Assembly: GCA_012729095.1 (NCBI GenBank)
Contig: JAAYDU010000015.1
Span: 1-36,674, forward strand
From: Methanobacteriota archaeon
GTDB lineage: Archaea > Thermoplasmatota > Thermoplasmata > Methanomassiliicoccales > UBA472
DNA: 36,674 nt
Direction of reading: 5' to 3'
The notes below the pieces were generated by a model, which saw only the letters and a list, made by a program, of their open reading frames with translations, searched no databases and was not told the DNA's origin. Positions 6,940 through 14,459 of the stretch are shown one piece after another; the first letter of the stretch is position 1, and every line of letters starts with the position of its first letter. Position numbers and translations under genes: made by a program.

Positions 6940-7884
6940 ATGAGGGCAGTGGTTACAGGGGCCGCGGGGTTCATAGGAAGCACGCTCACCGACCTTCTTC
7001 TGGCCGAGGGGCACGAGGTGGTGGGGGTCGACAACTTCGACGATTACTACTCGGGCAAGATGAGGTTCCTGAGCAGGCACCTGGAGAACAAGGACTTCAA
7101 GCTGCTGGAGACGGACATACTGGACCTGGACGCCTTGCGTCAGAGCTTCGAGGACGCCGACGTGGTGTTCCACCTGGCCGCCCAGGCCGGGGTGCGCATC
7201 TCGGTGAAGGACCCCCTCCGCTCGCATCACGCCAACACCACCGGCACCTTGAACGTGCTGCTGGCCGCCCGGGACGAGGGCGTCAGGAGGGTGGTCAGCT
7301 CCTCCTCGTCCTCCGTGTACGGCAACGCGGTGCGGCTTCCGGCCAGGGAGGAGGATCCCACGGTGCCCATATCGCCCTACGCCGCCAGCAAGCTTGCCGC
7401 GGAGCAGTACTGCCGCCTGTTCTACGAGCTGTACGGCCTGCAGAGCGTGTCCCTGCGCTACTTCACCGTCTACGGCCCGCGGCAGCGCCCGGACATGGCC
7501 ATACGCATATTCACCGACCGCGCCCTGGACGGTTTGCGTCCGCAGATCTTCGGGGACGGCGAGCAGACCAGGGACTTCACCTTCGTTTCCGACGTGGTGG
7601 ACGCCATAAGGCGCTGCGCGGACTGCCCCGATCCGAAAGGGGGGGCCCTGAACATCTGCAGCGGCTCCACCGTCAGCGTCAATCAGGTGGTGAGTTCCAT
7701 ACTGAAGGCGGTGGGCCGCGAGGACCTGGAACCGGAGCACCTTCCGTCGCAGCCGGGGGACGTCGATCACACCTGGGGCGACAGCGGCAAGGCCAGGGAG
7801 CTTCTGGGATGGCAGCCTAAGATAATGATGGACGAGGGGCTGGGCCGCTTCGTCGATTGGTACAGGACCGTGGGAAAGGTCTAG
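6940..7884 (+). CDS. NAD-dependent sugar-nucleotide epimerase/dehydratase
   Basis: 314 residues from the ATG at 6940. The ORF-track TTG at 6871 lies before the likely promoter and adds residues ahead of the Rossmann start. Extended SDR family: TGAAGFIG nucleotide-binding loop near the N-terminus, VFHLAAQAGVR, catalytic SSSSSVYG and PYAASK (Tyr-x3-Lys), RYFTVYGPRQRPDMA, and the C-terminal DVDHTWGDSGKARELLGWQP. It is closest by eye to UDP-glucuronate/UDP-glucose 4-epimerases and dTDP-glucose dehydratase relatives, so it probably supplies sugars for surface glycans or protein glycosylation. The exact substrate is not determinable. Convergent with the next gene, overlapping by 4 nt. Confidence 0.88.
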   Translation: MRAVVTGAAGFIGSTLTDLLLAEGHEVVGVDNFDDYYSGKMRFLSRHLENKDFKLLETDILDLDALRQSFEDADVVFHLAAQAGVRISVKDPLRSHHANTTGTLNVLLAARDEGVRRVVSSSSSSVYGNAVRLPAREEDPTVPISPYAASKLAAEQYCRLFYELYGLQSVSLRYFTVYGPRQRPDMAIRIFTDRALDGLRPQIFGDGEQTRDFTFVSDVVDAIRRCADCPDPKGGALNICSGSTVSVNQVVSSILKAVGREDLEPEHLPSQPGDVDHTWGDSGKARELLGWQPKIMMDEGLGRFVDWYRTVGKV

Positions 7885-8477
7885 GCCGCCAGGTATATGA
7901 CGCTGCGCCCCTTCTGCTCGGCGCGTATGGCACCTTTCTCCACCAGCTCCAGAAGCCTCTGGGAAAGCTCCTCCTCTTCCATGGGCACGGCCTTGAGCAG
8001 CTCGTGGAACGTGCGCCCCTCCTTGAGCTCGTCCATGAGCACCTGCCGGGAGCGCTCGGCCATGACCTTGGCCTCCGCGGCGGCCACCTCCTCCTGCCGC
8101 TCGGCGATTATGCCGTCCAGATAGGCGTTCACCTTCTCGTGCACGGCGGACCGGAAGCTCTCAGGGTCCTCTTCCAGCAACCCGCTCAGCTCCATGGGCT
8201 CCATGTTCAGCTCCCGCAGACGGGATAGCCTCTGGCGGTAGCCGGTGGCCGCCATCCCCTCCACCGTTCCCAGGGTCGGGATGTATCGGACCTCCAACCC
8301 CTTCAGGGCCTCGTGCGTTCCCTCCAGCAGCTGGGCCATCTCGGCCTCGTTCAGAACCTCGATCTCGTATCCTGGGACGCCGGGCACCTTCTTGAAGCCC
8401 TTGCCCTGGAACACCAAGTCCACCTGGCCGGGGGAGCTGCCGTCGCTGGAGTATATGACCCTGATGTACGCCTTCAT
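7881..8477 (-). CDS. Hypothetical protein with possible C-terminal winged helix
   Basis: 198 residues from the ATG at 8477, preferred over the ORF-track start at 8537 because a TATA-like CTATATAG (8507-8514, minus) sits about 34 bp upstream of it. The N-terminus (MKAYIRVIYSSDGSSPGQV) predicts beta strands. The middle is Glu/Ala-rich and helical. The C-terminal 55 residues (VLMDELKEGRTFHELLKAV...LVEKGAIRAEQKGRSVIYLA) have the helix-turn-helix plus wing pattern of archaeal winged-helix regulators. No family recognised. Divergent from primase priS, with promoters about 40 bp apart. Confidence 0.6.
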   Translation of the reverse strand: MKAYIRVIYSSDGSSPGQVDLVFQGKGFKKVPGVPGYEIEVLNEAEMAQLLEGTHEALKGLEVRYIPTLGTVEGMAATGYRQRLSRLRELNMEPMELSGLLEEDPESFRSAVHEKVNAYLDGIIAERQEEVAAAEAKVMAERSRQVLMDELKEGRTFHELLKAVPMEEEELSQRLLELVEKGAIRAEQKGRSVIYLAA

Positions 8478-8506
8478 GCCGATCGGGACAAAATATTCCG
8501 GGTTGC

Positions 8507-8552
8507 CTATATAGTTTGGTATGTCGCCCGGGCGCATTACAACCTATTTATC
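8507..8552. promoter_or_regulatory. Divergent TATA boxes, hypothetical / priS
   Basis: Minus-strand CTATATAG (8507-8514) serves the hypothetical gene. Plus-strand TATTTATC (8545-8552) is centred 27-28 bp before the GTG at 8576, supporting a leaderless priS transcript and the GTG start. Confidence 0.55.
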
Positions 8553-8575
8553 CGCCGGATGGCATCGGGGATGGC

Positions 8576-9781
8576 GTGAACAGGGAGACCGCGTTCGCCA
8601 TGGACCTATTCCGGGAACACTACCGCAGGTCCCCCCCGCCAGCCCCGGCCGATCTGCGGCAGCGGGAGTTCGGCTTCATGTTCTTCGATCGCGATTTCGT
8701 GAGGAGGCACATGGGCTTCCTGGAGGAGAACGACCTACGGCGATTCCTGCTGAACCAGGTCCCGTCGCACGCCTACTTCTCCTCCGCGCTGTACGAGCGC
8801 CCCTCGGCCCCCACCATGGACCTCAAGGGCTGGAAGGGGGCGGACCTGATCTTCGACCTGGACGCCGACCACATCAGGGGAGCGGAGGGGCTTTCCTACG
8901 AGGATATGCTGAAATTGGTGAAGAAGGAGGCCATGGCCCTGCTGGACCGTTTCATATTCGGGGAGTTCGGTTGCGACGAGCGGCTTGTTCGCATAACCTT
9001 CTCCGGGGGGCGCGGGTATCACATACACGTTAGGGACCCCAGGGTGCGCCGCCTCGGCTCGCACGAGCGCGGCGAGATAATCGATTTCGTCACCGGCACC
9101 GACCTGGACCTTGAGAGCGTTTTCCCCTCCTCGGCGGTCATGAAGAAGGATTTCAAGGAGAGGGTCAAGGTGGAGCGCGCGTATCGCATCCCCGGGAAGG
9201 AAGAGGGGGGCTGGCGCCTTCTTGGCCGCGAGGCCTTGGAGATGGTGGCCAAGGAGGCGGGGGTCATGAACGACGAGGGGCTTCGTGAAAGGTACCCGGC
9301 GCTGCAGAGGGCCAAGGACGCCACCCTGGCCGACCTGCGGCGGTCCCTGCACGGCATGCGCGGGGACTGCACCGGGCTGGAGCTGATGCTGCGAGAGAAC
9401 AGCCTGGAGTACTTCACCTCCGACCGGGTGAAGGAGCTGTTCATACAGATGGTGCTGCAGACCCTCAAGGAGAGGATGACCGGGCAGATCGATGAGCCGG
9501 TCACCAGGGACGTCAAGAGGCTGATACGCCTTCCCGGCTCGCTGCACGGGAAGACCGGGCTCAAGGTGGTCACGCTGGAGCGGGACGCCATGAACGACTT
9601 CGATCCCCTGCGGGACGCCGTTCCGGACGCGTTCCCGGACCGGCCGGTGAAGGTGCGCCTGAAGGAGCCCGTGTCGATACGCGTCCGGGACCACCTTGTG
9701 CACGGTTCAGGCGACATGGAGGTGCCGGCCTTCGCCGCCCTTTTCCTGGTCCTGCGCAGATGGGCCGTCCTGGTCCCGTGA
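8576..9781 (+). CDS. priS: DNA primase small (catalytic) subunit PriS
   Basis: 401 residues from the GTG at 8576, chosen by TATA spacing; the ORF-track start adds an implausible 20-residue tail lying in the promoter. Archaeo-eukaryotic primase signatures: the AYFSSALYE region, the metal-binding Asp pair in LIFDLDADH (Asp94, Asp96) and SGGRGYH (143-149) of the nucleotide site. The C-terminal RDVKRLIRLPGSLHGKTG is also characteristic. With PriL, which is not in the window, it synthesises RNA/DNA primers at the fork. Monocistronic. Confidence 0.93.
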   Translation: MNRETAFAMDLFREHYRRSPPPAPADLRQREFGFMFFDRDFVRRHMGFLEENDLRRFLLNQVPSHAYFSSALYERPSAPTMDLKGWKGADLIFDLDADHIRGAEGLSYEDMLKLVKKEAMALLDRFIFGEFGCDERLVRITFSGGRGYHIHVRDPRVRRLGSHERGEIIDFVTGTDLDLESVFPSSAVMKKDFKERVKVERAYRIPGKEEGGWRLLGREALEMVAKEAGVMNDEGLRERYPALQRAKDATLADLRRSLHGMRGDCTGLELMLRENSLEYFTSDRVKELFIQMVLQTLKERMTGQIDEPVTRDVKRLIRLPGSLHGKTGLKVVTLERDAMNDFDPLRDAVPDAFPDRPVKVRLKEPVSIRVRDHLVHGSGDMEVPAFAALFLVLRRWAVLVP

Positions 9782-9800
9782 GATTACGGCCCTGACAGGA

Positions 9801-9811
9801 ATCTTTATTAA
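9801..9811 (+). promoter_or_regulatory. TATA box of the membrane protein gene at 9840
   Basis: CTTTATTA at 9803-9810 is about 33 bp before the ATG at 9840, supporting that start over the ORF-track start inside priS. Confidence 0.5.
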
Positions 9812-9839
9812 GTGGCCAGGGAATTATTTGCGGGACCTC

Positions 9840-10679
9840 ATGAAATATGACAGCGGGCGTTTTGGGGGCGGTTATCGCCTAATGCATATACACAACACCA
9901 AGAGGTACCTGTTCCTGGTGCAGGCCGCCCTGGTGCTTATATTCGCCGCCTATCTGGTGTACGCCGGTGGCGGCCTGGTGGCCAAGCCTTTCTACCTGGG
10001 CATCAACTCCTTCCTGTACTTCGTGCTGCTGATGGTCCTCCTGATAATGGCCGAGTCGTACGTCTTCACCGCCCTGGAGATGCGCTTCGTCGACAGCGAA
10101 AGCGCGAAGTTCCTGATCACTCAGCGCACCTTCCGCGCCGCCCTGTCCTGGGCCGTGGTCTGGTTGGTCGTGATGCTGCTCTTCGTGCTGCCCTTCCTGC
10201 CGGGAGCTGTGACGGACGTCACCCGCAGCAATGGGCAGCTGACCGCCGATTCCTCGGACGTCCCAGCCCATTTCGTGATGTTCAACAGTGACATGTTCGG
10301 GCTGACCGAGGCCTCCATCATCGAGGTGACCGCCTTGGGGGAGGTGGACGTCTTCGTGCTCACGGAATACAACTACCTTCTCTTCGAGGACCGGGGGGCG
10401 GAAATACTGGGCGGTTACCGGGTGAACGCCAACGATTACCTGGCCGCCCCGGACCTGACGATTGATTTCCCCGACATGCCGCATGGCCGGTTCTACGTTC
10501 TGTTCTACTCCCTGAACGACGTGCCGGTAGAGGTCGATTACACGGTGGAGAAGGAGATCTCCAACAGCCTGATGGACTACATGCCCTTCATGTCCCTGGC
10601 CTTCATAGCCCTGAACGGGCTGGCGGCGGGGTACATGATGCTGCTGAACCGGCGCTACAAAGAGGGCATCTACCGGTGA
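9840..10679 (+). CDS. Hypothetical multi-pass membrane protein
   Basis: 279 residues from the ATG at 9840. Three hydrophobic helices are visible in the first 125 residues (FLVQAALVLIFAAYLVYAG; FLYFVLLMVLLIMAESYVF; LSWAVVWLVVMLLFVLPFLP). A soluble, probably extracellular beta-rich domain of about 115 residues follows (ASIIEVTALGEVDVFVLTEYNY...FYVLFYSLNDVPVEVDYTVEKE), then a last helix (MPFMSLAFIALNGLAAGYMML). No family recognised. The exposed domain resembles small archaeal extracytoplasmic beta domains in pattern only. Convergent with the radical SAM gene, stops overlapping by 10 nt. Confidence 0.7.
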   Translation: MKYDSGRFGGGYRLMHIHNTKRYLFLVQAALVLIFAAYLVYAGGGLVAKPFYLGINSFLYFVLLMVLLIMAESYVFTALEMRFVDSESAKFLITQRTFRAALSWAVVWLVVMLLFVLPFLPGAVTDVTRSNGQLTADSSDVPAHFVMFNSDMFGLTEASIIEVTALGEVDVFVLTEYNYLLFEDRGAEILGGYRVNANDYLAAPDLTIDFPDMPHGRFYVLFYSLNDVPVEVDYTVEKEISNSLMDYMPFMSLAFIALNGLAAGYMMLLNRRYKEGIYR

Positions 10680-11482
10680 AGAGCGCAGCAGACGCTGCTC
10701 TCCAGGATGCTCCAGCCCCTTTCGCGGATGGCGTTCAGCGTTCCCTTTGACGGGTTCGCGATCCCTGCCGCCCCCGCCTCCAGGGCCGCCATCTCCACGT
10801 CCGGACGGCCGCGGGGCCGCATGCACCCCAGCAGGACCGGGCGATGTTGCTCGCGGCATTCCTCCACCGCCCTGATCAGTCTTTCCTCCCAGCCCCCGAC
10901 CTTTCGTCCGAGGAGGGAGAGCAGCACCAGGCAAGGCACGTCCGCCCGGCAGGCGGCCCGTACCGCCTCCAGCTCGCACCCCTCGTCTCCCGCCCCCAGG
11001 AGCACGTGGGGCGCCACCCTTCCCGGGGCGGCCCGGCAGAGGGCCCGGAAGGAGACCAGGTGGTCCTGGTGGGCGCCCCTCAGGTGCATCCTTTCCCTGA
11101 TGAGGGCGGGGTCCAGCACCAGGTCGAACGATATGCGGTCGGCCTTGCTGCTGGCCAGCATTTCCGCCTCGCCCTCCGTGACCAGTCCCGGGTGCAGGTT
11201 CACCAGCAGCGGGGTGGCCTCCTTGATGCACTTCACCGTATCCAGGTATGGGAGCAGCGGCACCTTTCCCTGGGCATCGCAGCCGCCGCTGAGCAGGAAC
11301 CCGGAGCATCCCCGCGCCAGCAGCCCCTCGGCGAGGTCCCGGAGCGCGCCAGGGCCTTCGACCTTGGTCATGCCCTTTAGGTAGCGCCCGCGGCAGTGCT
11401 CGCACATGAGCTCGCATCGATCTCCGGTGACGGAGAGGGAGGGAAAGCACCGCCCGGGCCGGTAGACGGCGATGGTCCGCAT
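10670..11482 (-). CDS. Radical SAM protein (biotin-synthase-like archaeal family)
   Basis: 270 residues. The cluster motif CELMCEHC (Cys23, Cys27, Cys30) is the radical SAM CxxxCxxC, followed by GRYLKGM and the SAM-binding LLSGGCD. The remainder has alternating strands and helices of a partial TIM barrel (PLLVNLHPGLV, ISFDLVLD, APHVLLGAG, VLLGCMRPRG). The N-terminal SVTGDRCELMCEHCRGRYL resembles the COG1856-type biotin-synthase-like archaeal group, to which I believe the lipoate synthase component LipS2 belongs; that specific role is only a possibility, and no LipS1 partner or lipoyl enzyme is nearby. The TATA region is shared with the divergent eL20 gene. Confidence 0.82.
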   Translation of the reverse strand: MRTIAVYRPGRCFPSLSVTGDRCELMCEHCRGRYLKGMTKVEGPGALRDLAEGLLARGCSGFLLSGGCDAQGKVPLLPYLDTVKCIKEATPLLVNLHPGLVTEGEAEMLASSKADRISFDLVLDPALIRERMHLRGAHQDHLVSFRALCRAAPGRVAPHVLLGAGDEGCELEAVRAACRADVPCLVLLSLLGRKVGGWEERLIRAVEECREQHRPVLLGCMRPRGRPDVEMAALEAGAAGIANPSKGTLNAIRERGWSILESSVCCALHR

Positions 11483-11505
11483 GGTTGGCGGATGCGCTGC
11501 CGACC

Positions 11506-11518
11506 AAAAGCTTTATTG
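11506..11518. promoter_or_regulatory. Apparent shared TATA region, radical SAM / eL20 operon
   Basis: The AAAAGCTTTATTG segment contains the palindrome AAAGCTTT. Read leftward, CCAATAAAGC is about 32 bp from the ATG at 11482. Read rightward, CTTTATTG is about 38 bp from the ATG at 11552. No other TATA-like element is visible in the 69-bp gap. Confidence 0.5.
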
Positions 11519-11551
11519 GGTGAACCTCGTTCCTCGGCCGAGGCAAGCCCG

Positions 11552-11794
11552 ATGAAAGCTTTTCAGGTTATAGGCTCCTACGATGCTAGCAGAGTTGGCT
11601 ACCGCAAGAGCATGCAGAACTTCAGCGTCCAAGTGGCCGCCGAGGATGAGAACGCTGCCAGGGAGAAGGTGCTGTCCGATCTGGGCAGCAAGCACCGCAA
11701 GAAGCGCGTTGAGATAACCTTCAGCGAGATCAAGCCGCTGGCCGGCGCCGACGTGACCGACCCGATCGTGAAGCACCAGATCGGTGAGGATTGA
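11552..11794 (+). CDS. rplX: 50S ribosomal protein L18Ae/LX (eL20)
   Basis: 80 residues from the ATG at 11552; the ORF-track start lies upstream of the promoter. MKAFQVIGSY...SMQNFSVQVAAEDENAAREKVLSDLGSKHRKKRVEITFSEIKPL is the archaeal LX/L18Ae protein of the large subunit. The stop overlaps the prefoldin start by one base. In many archaea this gene follows eIF6 and the L31e/L39e genes; here those are absent and the operon starts at eL20. Confidence 0.92.
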   Translation: MKAFQVIGSYDASRVGYRKSMQNFSVQVAAEDENAAREKVLSDLGSKHRKKRVEITFSEIKPLAGADVTDPIVKHQIGED

Positions 11795-12198
11795 TGAACG
11801 AGCAGGAGATGCGCCAGGCCATGGGGGTCCTGGAGGCCTACAAGGCCCAGCTCGAGGCGATCAACGAGCAGGGCCAGCTGCTGCAGATGTCCCTGGAGGA
11901 CTATTTCCGGGCCAAGGACACGCTGTTGGCCGTGTCCAAGGGAAAGCCCGGGGACGAGGTGCTCATGCCGGTGGGAGGCAGCTCTTACGTTCACGCATCG
12001 ATAGTGCACAGCGACCGCGTGCTGGTCGGGGTGGGCACCAGCGTGTCAATGGACAAGCCGGTCGAAGAGGCCATTGCCACCGTCGAGGCGCGCATCGGGG
12101 AGATGATGGATGCCTTGAAGAAGGTGAGCGAGAGCCGCACCGTCCTCGAGTCGAAGATGCAGCAGCTGTCCCAGGGCCTGCAGCAGGGCCTGAAGTGA
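11794..12198 (+). CDS. pfdA: Prefoldin subunit alpha
   Basis: 134 residues starting at the ATG that shares its A with the eL20 stop; the ORF track uses the TTG one codon earlier. N- and C-terminal coiled-coil helices (about 2-50 and 90-132, heptad-rich: EAYKAQLEAINEQGQLLQMSLEDY and KPVEEAIATVEARIGEMMDALKKV) flank the beta hairpin core (EVLMPVGGSSYVHASIVHSDRVLVGVGTSV). With the beta subunit it forms the hexameric holdase that delivers nascent proteins to the thermosome. It precedes ftsY by 7 bp. Confidence 0.93.
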   Translation: MNEQEMRQAMGVLEAYKAQLEAINEQGQLLQMSLEDYFRAKDTLLAVSKGKPGDEVLMPVGGSSYVHASIVHSDRVLVGVGTSVSMDKPVEEAIATVEARIGEMMDALKKVSESRTVLESKMQQLSQGLQQGLK

Positions 12199-12205
12199 AG
12201 GGTCC

Positions 12206-13147
12206 ATGTTCGATTCCCTGAAGAAGCTCTTTGGCCTTAGCAAGAAGGAGATAGAGCCTTCCGTCAAGGTCGAGGAGGTCGTCGGCGACTCCGGGAGGAA
12301 GATCTCGGAGAAGGACCTTGACGAGCTCCTCTGGGAGCTGGAGCTCGTTCTTCTTGAGGCGGACGTCGCCCTGCCCATAGTGGAGGAGATCAAGGCGTCC
12401 GTCAAGGCCGACCTGATGGGCAAGCGGGTAGACCGTTCCTACCGGGTGGAGGACGCCATCGAGATGGCGCTGAAGAACGCCGTGCGCAGCGTTCTCAAGG
12501 GAAGCGAGTTCGATTTCGACTCTTTCATCGCCGGCCATGAGAGACCGGTCATAGTCATGTTCTTGGGGATAAACGGAACGGGAAAGACGACAGCGATAGC
12601 CAAGCTCACCAAGCGCCTGCAGGCGCAGGGCTACAGCGTCGTGCTCTCCGCCTCGGACACCTTCAGGGCGGGGGCCATAGAGCAGATAACCATTCACGGC
12701 GACCGTCTGGGCAGCAAGGTGATAAAGCACCAGGCCGGGGGCGACCCGGCAGCGGTGGCGTACGATGCATTGGAGCACGCCAAGGCCCGCCAGAAGGACG
12801 TCGTGCTGGTAGACACCGCCGGGCGCATGCAGACCAACGCCAACCTCATGGACGAGATGAAGAAGATCAAGCGCGTGGTCAAGCCCCATCTCACCGTTTT
12901 CGTGGGGGACTCCCTGGCCGGCAACGATGCTATCGAGCAGGCCAGGACGTTCGAGCGGGAGATAGGGATCGACGCGGTGATCCTGACCAAGATCGACGCG
13001 GATGCCAAGGGCGGGGCCGCGCTGTCCATAGCCCACTCCATAAAGAAGCCGATAGCCTTCCTGTCCACCGGTCAGGGCTACGACGACATCATCAGGTTCG
13101 AGGGGCAGTGGATGGTGGACCGGCTCTTCAACGACAATAAGGGTTGA
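12206..13147 (+). CDS. ftsY: Signal recognition particle receptor FtsY
   Basis: 313 residues. A short N-terminal segment (MFDSLKKLFGLSKKE) probably binds membrane, followed by the helical N domain and the SRP-GTPase G domain: GINGTGKTTAIAKL (P-loop), DTFRAGAIEQ, DTAGRMQTNANLMDEMKKI, and TKIDADAKGGAALS. It lacks the long acidic A domain of many bacterial proteins, as is usual in archaea. It docks SRP-ribosome complexes to SecYEG. Third gene of the eL20-pfdA-ftsY operon; stop 9 bp from the convergent M20 peptidase stop. Confidence 0.96.
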   Translation: MFDSLKKLFGLSKKEIEPSVKVEEVVGDSGRKISEKDLDELLWELELVLLEADVALPIVEEIKASVKADLMGKRVDRSYRVEDAIEMALKNAVRSVLKGSEFDFDSFIAGHERPVIVMFLGINGTGKTTAIAKLTKRLQAQGYSVVLSASDTFRAGAIEQITIHGDRLGSKVIKHQAGGDPAAVAYDALEHAKARQKDVVLVDTAGRMQTNANLMDEMKKIKRVVKPHLTVFVGDSLAGNDAIEQARTFEREIGIDAVILTKIDADAKGGAALSIAHSIKKPIAFLSTGQGYDDIIRFEGQWMVDRLFNDNKG

Positions 13148-13156
13148 AGGGGTTTT

Positions 13157-14407
13157 TCAGGCCTGGAACTGGCTGCCGCAGCACAATGCCGCCAGGACTA
13201 TGGCGAACACCTTGGCGTCGTTCACCAGGTTTTCCACGACGCTGTACTCGTTCGGAGTGTGCGCCAGTTCATCTATGGTCTGCCACACGTAGGCGTTCAT
13301 GCCTGCCAGTCGGAAGAAGTTGGCGCAGGTCCCGCCGCCTATGCCCACCGGGTGGGGTTCGCTGCCGCGGACGCGCTTGACCGCCCACTTCAGCGCCTTC
13401 ATGCCCTCCCCTTCCAGGTCGGACGGGGGCCCGCTGCGGGTCAGCTGCACCGTCTCCATCTTGATCTGGGTGCCGGTCTTCTGCTCGAATATGCCCAGCA
13501 CCGCGGTGATGTCGCTGCGCACGGCGTCGACGTCGTAGCGGGGGAGTACGCGGCAGTCGAAGTAGAAGACGTCCTCGCCGGGAATGGTGTTCACGTTCCC
13601 GACGGTCTGCAGTCGCTTGGTCGGCTCGAAGGTGCTGCGGCCGGGGTTGAACAGGTCGTCGGACTCGTTGTACTTGCGGTGCAGGAAGTCCTGCAGGAAG
13701 ACTATGAGCTCGGAACCGACGCGCATGGCGTTCGTGCCCAGGTCAGGCCGGGAGGCGTGAACCTGCTTCCCGGTGACGGTGAACTTCAGCCACATTATGT
13801 GCTTCTCGGCGATCTCCACCTCGTCCCCGCGGGGCGTCCCGTGGTCGGGCACGAATATGATGTCGTCCTTGCCGAACACCCCTTCCTTGAGCAGGAACTG
13901 TATGCCGTGCTCGTTGCCCGCCTCCTCGTCGGCCACCAGCACCAGTCCCAGGTTGCGCTCCATCTCCACGCCCATGTTCATCAGCGTCTCGGAAGCGAAC
14001 AGCCCGGCCACAAGCGCTTGTCCGTTGTCCTCGGATCCCAGCCCGTACAGCTTGCCGTCCACCAGGCGCGGCGAGAACGGGGGAGTGTTCCAGGAGTTGA
14101 GGTCGCCCGGAGGCACGGTGTCCATGTGCGCCACTATCCATACCGTCTGGTCTACCTTGCCCTTCTTCTTGGCGACGATGTTCGGCCTCAGCCGCAGACG
14201 GACCCTCTCATCGAGCGCGTCGTACATCTCAACGTCGTCGAACTTGGAGTGGTCCAGTATGTCCCTGAGATAGCGGGACCTCTCCAGCTCGCCGCTCCCT
14301 CCGCTCTCCGGACCTATGGCCGGTATCCTTATGAGCTCGCTGAGGGCCTCGACCATCTCATCCTTGTGGGACCCTACCTGGGCCAGTAACTGTTCGAGAC
14401 TGGGCAT
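13157..14407 (-). CDS. M20-family metallopeptidase/deacylase
   Basis: 416 residues from the ATG at 14407; the ORF track uses a TTG four codons earlier, but a TATA-like TTATAATAT centred near 14437 lies 30 bp before this ATG. M20 motifs: IVAHMDTVPPG (zinc His and Asp), YGLGSEDNGQ (bridging Asp), VADEEAGNEHG (catalytic Glu pair), and a late metal-ligand histidine region. Relatives include succinyl-diaminopimelate desuccinylase, acetylornithine deacetylase and carboxypeptidase G2-like enzymes; substrate undetermined. It has its own promoter though it follows the thiolase by only about 50 bp. Confidence 0.88.
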   Translation of the reverse strand: MPSLEQLLAQVGSHKDEMVEALSELIRIPAIGPESGGSGELERSRYLRDILDHSKFDDVEMYDALDERVRLRLRPNIVAKKKGKVDQTVWIVAHMDTVPPGDLNSWNTPPFSPRLVDGKLYGLGSEDNGQALVAGLFASETLMNMGVEMERNLGLVLVADEEAGNEHGIQFLLKEGVFGKDDIIFVPDHGTPRGDEVEIAEKHIMWLKFTVTGKQVHASRPDLGTNAMRVGSELIVFLQDFLHRKYNESDDLFNPGRSTFEPTKRLQTVGNVNTIPGEDVFYFDCRVLPRYDVDAVRSDITAVLGIFEQKTGTQIKMETVQLTRSGPPSDLEGEGMKALKWAVKRVRGSEPHPVGIGGGTCANFFRLAGMNAYVWQTIDELAHTPNEYSVVENLVNDAKVFAIVLAALCCGSQFQA

Positions 14408-14459
14408 TGGAATCGACAATAATTGAGATTGATATTATAAAATGTATTGGTAATGGGTT

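Noticed and set aside
9879-11546. 555-residue minus-strand frame spanning the membrane protein and radical SAM genes
   Set aside because: Low-complexity Gly/Pro/Arg/His-rich product typical of GC-rich shadow frames; the overlapped frames encode recognisable proteins.
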